Below are positions 1 to 5,148 of a DNA stretch of 5,148 nucleotides, piece by piece (position 1 is the first letter of the stretch; each line of letters starts with the position of its first letter). The stretch spans positions 1 to 5,148 of the forward strand of contig CAMLEX010000413.1 in the NCBI GenBank assembly GCA_946479055.1. The letters are read 5' to 3'. The stretch is from an uncultured Bacteroidota bacterium (GTDB lineage: Bacteria; Bacteroidota; Bacteroidia; Chitinophagales; Chitinophagaceae). Made by a program: the position numbers and the translations under genes. The notes under the pieces were generated by a model that worked only from the letters and a program-made list of their open reading frames with translations, had not been told where the DNA came from and did no database searches.

Positions 1-1477
1 AATTCCATGTATTAAGGGCAGTATCAAGTCCAGGTTTGCCCACTCCATAAATTCCCCATGGATATACAGGATATAATTGTGGCGACTCTGTATTATTGAT
101 ACGTTCCCATAGTTGAGCAGGAGCAATTGTCGTATTTCCATTGAAATCAGTGTAACTCAGACCAGGTATTCTTTGCAATAAATTCTGCCATTGCTTTCTT
201 TTTTCATCATCCGCATATTTTGCCGGCAATTCCAGCAATCTCCTGGTAATTGTTTGCATGGCCGCAACAGTGGTAGTAGAATTATAAGCCATCTTATAGG
301 TTTCTGCCGCAGAGCCTGGGTATAAGACAAGTTTACCTTTTCCATCCAATGCCTTACTTCCTCTCCTCTTTGCTAAATTTTGATAATGTTCATCGAAGAA
401 TTGCAAACAACTTTCTATAAAAGGAATTGCAGCGCTGATGTCCTTACCTGTATATCTTTCTTCTTCCAGCATCATCAAACAAAATTCAAAAACAGTATCC
501 CATTCATATTCCAGCCATGCATTATATTCTAACCCTTTATCAAACTCAGCGGGACGCTTTTGCCCATACTCAGCATAATTCGGCAAGCCATAATTTTCCA
601 ATTGTTCTGTAAAACAGGCACCGCCATGATTCCAGTAGACTTTACTGCGCAACTCAGCATTTTTTAAAATACGGAAATAAAAATCCAATTGCGATTGCAG
701 CATATCCCAATCGCCATTCTTTATCATGGGAAAATAAACCAGGCGCTGGTTTTGCATGGTATGCAAACCACCACCCCAATTACGGTAATCAGGAGTCAAT
801 CGATGAGCCGTATCAGTGAATATTGGATCAACGGTTAATAAGCCGCCATTGAATTTTGTTGGCCATACACCTTTTGCATTGCAAGCTAGCATATACCGGA
901 ACAATTGAAAATTTCTTCCAATTTCCCAGGCTTGAGATGCTGCGCTGTCTTTATTGATATGAATAAAACTACGATCCCAGAATTGCCGCCACCATTGTTG
1001 AGAATTGATAAAAGCTTTTTTATCATTGGCTGCATGCAACACTTTTTTCAAAGATTGATGCCATTCACCCAATTCTTCTACCTGTTCGGTATAAAGAGCC
1101 ATCGTAAGAAAATGTTGTTTTGCCGCCTTTCTACTTTTCAGTCGCCAACCTTTAAAATCCGTATTCACGTATACATCCTCATATTCACCTGCCGGAATAA
1201 AATTGGTTCCTTTGAACAATCCACCAAATGCTAATTTTCGTAAAGGATTATAAAGTTGACCTTTCACTGCATCCATTCCTTGTTGCTCAACAGTTGCATC
1301 AAATATGGTTTTGTCCGTATTATAATGCCAGAACCAAACCTCGTTGCCGTTAAACCCGATACTATCTTTCTTATATACATTGTTTTTTGGAGCGGCCCAC
1401 TTCCAGGAATTGCGAAATTTTTCTCTTTCCTTTATAACTCTATCCTGGTAACGCCAGCTTTCATATGAGGCTTCCGC
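1..1477 (-). CDS. C-terminal body of the DUF5703 protein, downstream of the in-frame stop, running off the window
   Basis: These 492 codons follow the TAA in the same frame and stay open to the edge. They begin AEASYESWRYQDRVIKERE, which continues the beta-sandwich, and then give all of the conserved helical-barrel blocks listed under the whole gene. The first in-frame ATG is at 1276-1274, about 67 codons after the stop (GMDAVKG); no GTG or TTG lies between. The bases before that ATG read AAGGA with no spacer, too close to work as a ribosome binding site, and the protein would lack a signal peptide and part of the first domain. Independent translation is therefore improbable. An automatic annotation would probably show a separate partial gene starting at 1276; it should be read as the rest of the upstream gene. 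Confidence 0.7.
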
Positions 1478-1480
1478 TTA
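1478..1480 (-). other. In-frame TAA nonsense codon in the DUF5703 gene, next to an A7 tract
   Basis: On the coding strand the context is AAC AAA AAA ATA TAA GCG GAA GCC. The frame before (ISSNKKI) and after (AEASYESWRYQD) is the same, so one substitution explains it; TAA is one base from AAA, GAA, CAA, TTA, TCA, TAT or TAC. Adding or removing one A in the adjacent run does not help: the shifted frames reach TGA or TAA within about 8 to 17 codons. No recoding element is evident. Confidence 0.93.
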
Positions 1481-1900
1481 TATTTTTTTGTTACTGCTAA
1501 TATCAATATGTGCAACAGGATTAAAAACATCAGCCCATATTTTTATTGTTGTTTTTATATCATTACTCTCGCCATCGATTGTGACATAACCTTGTTTTAA
1601 ATGCAACTCCTGCTTAAAGACTTTTCCATCAAAGGGATTGGGAGAAAGTTTTATCCGTATCCGCCCTGCTTTCATTAATGCATTGTTCTCATCAAAACTT
1701 CCACTGCGGGCAACATAGATCAGCACATCTCCATTTTCCACCCACACATTCATTCCTATATCACCGCCACCACAGGGCATAGATTCTGATGAGTTTTTGC
1801 TGTGCGTTGTCCAGACGATATTATAGTTGGATTCTTTCGTTTGTGAAAACAAATTTGCATTCCATAAAAAGAATAGAATCAAAAACAATCTGCGGTTCAT
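1478..1900 (-). CDS. N-terminal fragment of the DUF5703 protein, 140 aa, with Sec signal peptide
   Basis: This is the only part of the DUF5703 gene that normal translation would make. Residues 1-20 (MNRRLFLILFFLWNANLFSQ) have two arginines, a hydrophobic core and a likely signal peptidase I site near FSQ/TK. There is no lipobox cysteine, so it is probably periplasmic or exported and not a lipoprotein. Residues 28-140 (IVWTTHSKNSSESMPCGGGD, then GMNVWVENGDVLIYVARSGS) match the start of the DUF5703_N beta-sandwich, where family members open with a wild-type-length domain of well over 200 residues. The fragment stops mid-domain, so it is unlikely to fold or to have activity. The start is fixed by the signal peptide and by the ATGA overlap with the GH106 gene. 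No Shine-Dalgarno-like sequence precedes it, as is common in Bacteroidota. Codon usage matches the GH106 gene. Confidence 0.75.
   Translation of the reverse strand: MNRRLFLILFFLWNANLFSQTKESNYNIVWTTHSKNSSESMPCGGGDIGMNVWVENGDVLIYVARSGSFDENNALMKAGRIRIKLSPNPFDGKVFKQELHLKQGYVTIDGESNDIKTTIKIWADVFNPVAHIDISSNKKI
1897..1900 (-). other. ATGA stop/start overlap coupling the GH106 and DUF5703 genes
   Basis: The GH106 stop TGA (1899-1897) overlaps the DUF5703 start ATG (1900-1898). The two genes must share a transcript, and terminating ribosomes can re-initiate here. The region just upstream on the coding strand is AT-rich (AAACTTATTTTCAG) and lacks a Shine-Dalgarno motif, which fits coupled initiation. 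Confidence 0.88.
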
Positions 1901-4900
1901 CTGAAAATAAGTTTTACTTCACCCACCAGGCCTGCCGGTAACAAAGGTTTATCTTTCAACCGATAGGGGGCTGTAGTCCATGTCAATCTTTTATCGGGTG
2001 GCAATAAGTTATCACCAATTAACCGGTTGTGCCAGGTATTGGCGACTTCAATCTCTACAGTATTTTTTCCGCTCTTCAATGCTTTTGTTATGTCTATTTG
2101 ATAGGGCGGCGTCCACAAAGTGCCGCAGTTAATTCCATTTACTTTCACCGTTGCAATATTGTAAATGGAATCAAACTGAATGGTTGATGTTAACCTATTA
2201 TTATTCCCTTTCCACCCGATAGCTGCCGGGTCAAAAGAGCTTGAATATATTGCAGTGCCAGAATAATATTTCACAGCAGAATCTCCAAACTGAGTCCAGC
2301 TTTTTAATTCATTGACTTCAACAGGGTTTTCCGGTCCACCATAATTTTTATCAAATTGAATTTCCCATTTTTTTAATACTAAACTTTCTTCTGAATATTT
2401 ACTCCCTCCATTATTTGTATTGCCAGGTACTGGTTTCCTGAAAATAAAAAAAATAGATTCTCCCGGAGCCATTCCTATAAAATAAGAACCATTGCCTCTT
2501 CCTAATTGCAACTCATTGATTTTCCCCGTAACAGGATCCCATATTTGCAAGCTCTTTTCCTTCACCCTGAAATTGATATGAAATGCTTGCGCTTCATTAG
2601 TTTGATTTGAAATAAAGTAAATATCAGTATCCTCATATTTCCTATGGCTCCACGTAATAGAGTGATCCCGTTTCTCATTCCCGATTTCAACATCTTTTTC
2701 AATGCCTATTTTTTTGAAATCCTTATCTGTGTAAGGAGTCAGTAACAACTTTCCTTTTTTATCACTGTGTTTAAGAATTTCTTTGACCACTTTTTCCAGG
2801 TTAGTATCACTGTCCTTTAATCCAATCACATTGAAATAATCTTTACTCATAATGATTTTTGCCCCATCTTTCATCAACTGCAGTATCTTCTGTGCAACCT
2901 GCAAAGACATCTGGTGATTGTTGGGATTCATTGAATGATTATCCGGAAAAATCAATACAGCATAGCTAGCACCGCCGGGCAATACCACTCTCCCATTTTT
3001 CACAGTCATCATCATCAATGCATCCGGATTAAATGAATCATATGCATATCCATTCAATGGATCGATCCAGTCTTCCGTGTCCGCCATATTCGCAGAATGA
3101 TTGACACCATCAGGAATTTGACGCAATGATTGTCCTTCGTTTATTAATCTTTTTTTCTCTGCTTCTACTTTTTTTCCAAAAATTCCAGGTAATGTATTCA
3201 CTAACCGGTCTGGCAATAATGAACGACGTGGCACTTCTTCGCCTATAAACACTGCAATATCAACAACAGGATTGCCCATTTGCAATAAGGCCTGGCATCT
3301 TGTCAAATAATCTATCCATGCTTTGCTTTGTTTAAACCATGTCTGGTCTCTCTGAAAATATAATCCTACTCCATCCAGCGTCATTCCTGGTTTTTTATTC
3401 ATCCATGGATTGTGGGTGAAAACATGTAACACCATTTTATTTATACCCAATGCAAAATTTCGGTCGCCTACTACTTTTAGATTGCCGGGATGCTCACCCC
3501 AGTTCATTCTCAGTGATGTGAATGCTTCCGCCTGGATTATATTCTTTCCGTAAATATGTGCGCCGCTGATGGCGTCCAGCATATCATTGGGTTTATCATG
3601 CGTAGGACTGTTGAGCCAAAACTCACCCATCGGTATATCTACATTTTTATAATGCAGCAATCCGTCACTCATCATTGTCGGTGCCACGGACTCTGCACTG
3701 AAACTGCAGCCTTTTTCTTGTGCCAGCTTATTCAGTGTTTTATAAAAAACATCATTCACTAATTCTGCGATGGTTTGTCTCACATCATGTAAAAAATTTT
3801 CTGAAGTGGTGGCATCTTCTATAGGCACGCCTGTCATCGCCAATAAATATGGCATGAGGTCATAGCCTCTTCTTTTTTGAAATTCTTTTTGGAAAGTTGT
3901 GCTCCAGTTCTGGCTGCCACATTCCCAGCTATCCACATGAAATACTTTCAGCACTTCTTTCGCTAATGCAGGATCTGTTTTTTCAAAGGCCTGTGCAAAC
4001 CAGTTATCAAACTGAAGTTTAATGGCTGCAGGGTTGAACTTATCACATTCCAGTCCTTTGCCTGCACCACCTGTAGCATTGGTATGACCGGTGGATGCAT
4101 GGCCTATCCTCACAATTACCCAGCTACCTGCAGGCAGCTCCCAGCGCAGGTTTCCGTCAGCATCCATTTTATTGCTGATATTGATAATGCTTTTCAATGG
4201 AATCGCCAGACTATCGGGCACTTGTTCTTTCGTTGTCTTTTTACTTACTCTCCATACAGAACCATTCTTGGTTTCATACTGATTGATCGCCGGTTCATCC
4301 GATAAATAAATGCCCATCACTTTGAAAGATGGTTTCCATTTTGCCGCATCCAGGTCTTCAGCTCCCGGCTCTGATCCTTCTTTATTATATACAAACCGGA
4401 AATATTTTGCCCTCGTTTCCGGAATGGAATGTGTTACATCTTCATCTGTATCCTGCCAGCCATGACGTGGGGACTCTAATCTGGTTATGGTTTTAAAATT
4501 TACTCCGTCCTTACTGGCTTGAATAATAAGACGCTGTGCCTGGTAATTATTACCACCAACATGTACTTTGATTGAACGACAGGTAAATGGTTCCGGGTAT
4601 TTATATTGTATCCAGCAGGCTGTATCACTTTTGAAACTTTCATTTCCGTCATTAACAAAAGAAAGAAAAGAAGGCTTTGTTCCATTGCTGGCGGTTACTG
4701 TTGGTATCATTACTACCTCGCTGAATGATGCTACACTGTTAGCAGGATAAGCAAACACCGCAATGTCCTTATAATAATTTTCATTAGCTTTTGGTTGCGG
4801 CAATTTTATTTTCTTTGTTTCTCCTTCTTTTATATAAGTTTTTGTCCAAACCAGTTTTTGCATAGATAATTCAGGAGTGATCCAAGGTCCCCCAGCAAGC

Positions 4901-5148
4901 GCAAATCCATCACTCACATGCATGCCCAATTTTAAATCCAGTCTTTTTGCTTCTTGCATGGCAAACTTTACCATTTGCCACCACTCCGGAGTAAGTTGCC
5001 TTACAGTTGGCTGAAAAGGTATGGCTGGAGATGTATCTTTTATCGGCATAAGGTAGGCACCGCCAATGCCAACTTCTTTCATTGCTTCGAGGTCTGCAGT
5101 TATTCCTTCTTTTGAAATGGCGCCATGAAGCCAATACCAAAAAACCCA
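1897..5148 (-). CDS. GH106-family alpha-L-rhamnosidase, 5' end cut by window edge
   Basis: Probable inverting, Ca2+-dependent exo-enzyme that removes terminal alpha-L-rhamnose from polysaccharide side chains, in the periplasm or at the cell surface. About 1083 codons are visible, numbered here from the window edge. The frame is open to base 5148 and residues 1-30 already carry the GH106 barrel start (WYWLHGAISKEGITADLEAM), so the ATG at 5082 is internal and roughly 50 residues, including any signal peptide, are missing. Layout by eye: barrel start (1-110), a discoidin-like beta-sandwich insert (about 165-280), the rest of the catalytic barrel with HVDSWECGSQNW (E409), SAES (E486), MGEFW (E509) and QAEAFT (E541), then a C-terminal galactose-binding-like beta-sandwich (about 927-1083). 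From memory, the GH106 enzyme BT0986 uses Glu461 and Glu593 in catalysis, with Glu561 also in the active site. E409, E541 and E509 reproduce those spacings (132 and 100 residues), so the active site looks intact. The gene ends in TGA and overlaps the downstream gene by 4 bp. The family is secure; the substrate is inferred. Confidence 0.93.
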   Translation of the reverse strand, partial: WVFWYWLHGAISKEGITADLEAMKEVGIGGAYLMPIKDTSPAIPFQPTVRQLTPEWWQMVKFAMQEAKRLDLKLGMHVSDGFALAGGPWITPELSMQKLVWTKTYIKEGETKKIKLPQPKANENYYKDIAVFAYPANSVASFSEVVMIPTVTASNGTKPSFLSFVNDGNESFKSDTACWIQYKYPEPFTCRSIKVHVGGNNYQAQRLIIQASKDGVNFKTITRLESPRHGWQDTDEDVTHSIPETRAKYFRFVYNKEGSEPGAEDLDAAKWKPSFKVMGIYLSDEPAINQYETKNGSVWRVSKKTTKEQVPDSLAIPLKSIINISNKMDADGNLRWELPAGSWVIVRIGHASTGHTNATGGAGKGLECDKFNPAAIKLQFDNWFAQAFEKTDPALAKEVLKVFHVDSWECGSQNWSTTFQKEFQKRRGYDLMPYLLAMTGVPIEDATTSENFLHDVRQTIAELVNDVFYKTLNKLAQEKGCSFSAESVAPTMMSDGLLHYKNVDIPMGEFWLNSPTHDKPNDMLDAISGAHIYGKNIIQAEAFTSLRMNWGEHPGNLKVVGDRNFALGINKMVLHVFTHNPWMNKKPGMTLDGVGLYFQRDQTWFKQSKAWIDYLTRCQALLQMGNPVVDIAVFIGEEVPRRSLLPDRLVNTLPGIFGKKVEAEKKRLINEGQSLRQIPDGVNHSANMADTEDWIDPLNGYAYDSFNPDALMMMTVKNGRVVLPGGASYAVLIFPDNHSMNPNNHQMSLQVAQKILQLMKDGAKIIMSKDYFNVIGLKDSDTNLEKVVKEILKHSDKKGKLLLTPYTDKDFKKIGIEKDVEIGNEKRDHSITWSHRKYEDTDIYFISNQTNEAQAFHINFRVKEKSLQIWDPVTGKINELQLGRGNGSYFIGMAPGESIFFIFRKPVPGNTNNGGSKYSEESLVLKKWEIQFDKNYGGPENPVEVNELKSWTQFGDSAVKYYSGTAIYSSSFDPAAIGWKGNNNRLTSTIQFDSIYNIATVKVNGINCGTLWTPPYQIDITKALKSGKNTVEIEVANTWHNRLIGDNLLPPDKRLTWTTAPYRLKDKPLLPAGLVGEVKLIFR

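Larger units (their letters stand above)
1..1900 (-). pseudogene. DUF5703 (GH95-like) exported protein gene, split by one in-frame TAA, 3' end cut by window edge
   Basis: One reading frame runs from the ATG at 1900 to the window edge: 140 codons, a TAA (1478-1480), then 492 uninterrupted codons. Both sides match one protein of the Bacteroidota DUF5703 family, usually about 750-850 residues, so perhaps 120-200 residues lie beyond base 1. The N-terminal part is a signal peptide plus the start of a beta-sandwich (DUF5703_N). The later part holds conserved blocks suggesting an (alpha/alpha)6 barrel like GH95: YMLACNAKGVWPTKFNGG (336-353), DYRNWGGGLHTMQNQ (371-385), YWNHGGACFTEQ (422-433), YPGSAAETYKMAYNS (527-541) and LYPVYPWGIYGVGKPGLD (610-627). 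Its activity is unknown to me; hydrolysis of a plant- or algal-type glycan is inferred from fold resemblance and from coupling to GH106. No other lesion is seen, so the mutation is either very young or a sequencing error. If the codon is an error, this is a normal intact gene. Family call is strong; pseudogene status is uncertain. Confidence 0.8.

Noticed and set aside
157..345. Minus-strand 62-residue open frame
   Set aside because: It lies in a different frame inside the DUF5703 coding sequence, whose own frame carries the conserved YPGSAAETYKMAYNS block here.
905..1468. Plus-strand open frames at 905-1234 and 1256-1468
   Set aside because: They are antisense to the conserved DUF5703 frame, have no recognisable domain, and look like chance open frames.
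1478..1480. Stop-codon reassignment or a selenocysteine/pyrrolysine-type insertion
   Set aside because: Selenocysteine uses TGA and pyrrolysine uses TAG. This is the only in-frame TAA in about 1,700 codons, and no stem-loop stands out next to it.
1481..1489. Possible programmed frameshift or transcriptional slippage at the A7 run just before the TAA
   Set aside because: The downstream coding frame is identical to the upstream frame. Both shifted frames close quickly, so slippage would not restore the protein.
1840..1900. Lipoprotein signal peptide on the DUF5703 protein
   Set aside because: No cysteine follows the hydrophobic core; the pattern fits signal peptidase I cleavage near FSQ.
3556..4305. 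Plus-strand open frames at 3556-3762, 4084-4305 and 4091-4282
   Set aside because: They are antisense to the GH106 catalytic domain and have no family resemblance.
4500..5140. Short open frames at 4500-4685 and 4910-5140 (minus) and 4568-4750 (plus)
   Set aside because: They overlap the strongly conserved GH106 frame out of phase; their sequences look like shadow translations.
1..5148. Terminators, promoters, tandem repeats, insertion sequences or CRISPR
   Set aside because: Coding sequence fills the window and no convincing repeat, hairpin-plus-T-tract or promoter was seen by eye.

Overview
The window looks like an accessory, carbohydrate-degrading locus from a Bacteroidota bacterium. The evidence is AT-rich coding DNA, no Shine-Dalgarno-like start at the one visible gene start, and two large exported-type glycan-active proteins of families typical of polysaccharide utilization loci (PULs). 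Chitinophagaceae or a related lineage is a guess from general style. No SusC/SusD pair, regulator, RNA gene, mobile element or CRISPR array is in the window.

Everything is read from the minus strand, so biological order runs from high to low coordinates. Positions 5148 down to 1897 hold a GH106-type alpha-L-rhamnosidase that lacks only its N-terminus. The frame stays open to the window edge, so the ATG at 5082-5080 is internal. Its TGA stop overlaps the ATG of the next gene by four bases (ATGA, 1897-1900). That second gene fills 1900 down to 1 and runs off the other edge. It encodes a DUF5703-type, GH95-like protein with a Sec signal peptide. Coding fills the window; there is no intergenic DNA.

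The main anomaly is a single in-frame TAA (1478-1480) at codon 141 of the DUF5703 gene. Manual translation shows the same frame resumes directly after it and stays open for 492 more codons, carrying the conserved body of the family, to the window edge. This is one nonsense codon and not a frameshift. It fits a very recent pseudogene, a sequence or assembly error, or (less likely) readthrough. A naive annotation would show a 140-residue hypothetical protein plus a separate headless protein.

The two genes probably act together outside the cytoplasm on a rhamnose-containing glycan (pectic rhamnogalacturonan, arabinogalactan protein or a bacterial/algal polymer). If the stop is real, the GH106 step should be retained and the DUF5703 step lost. 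I found no convincing new multi-gene system; the points worth checking are the nonsense codon and the uncharacterised DUF5703 enzyme coupled to GH106.
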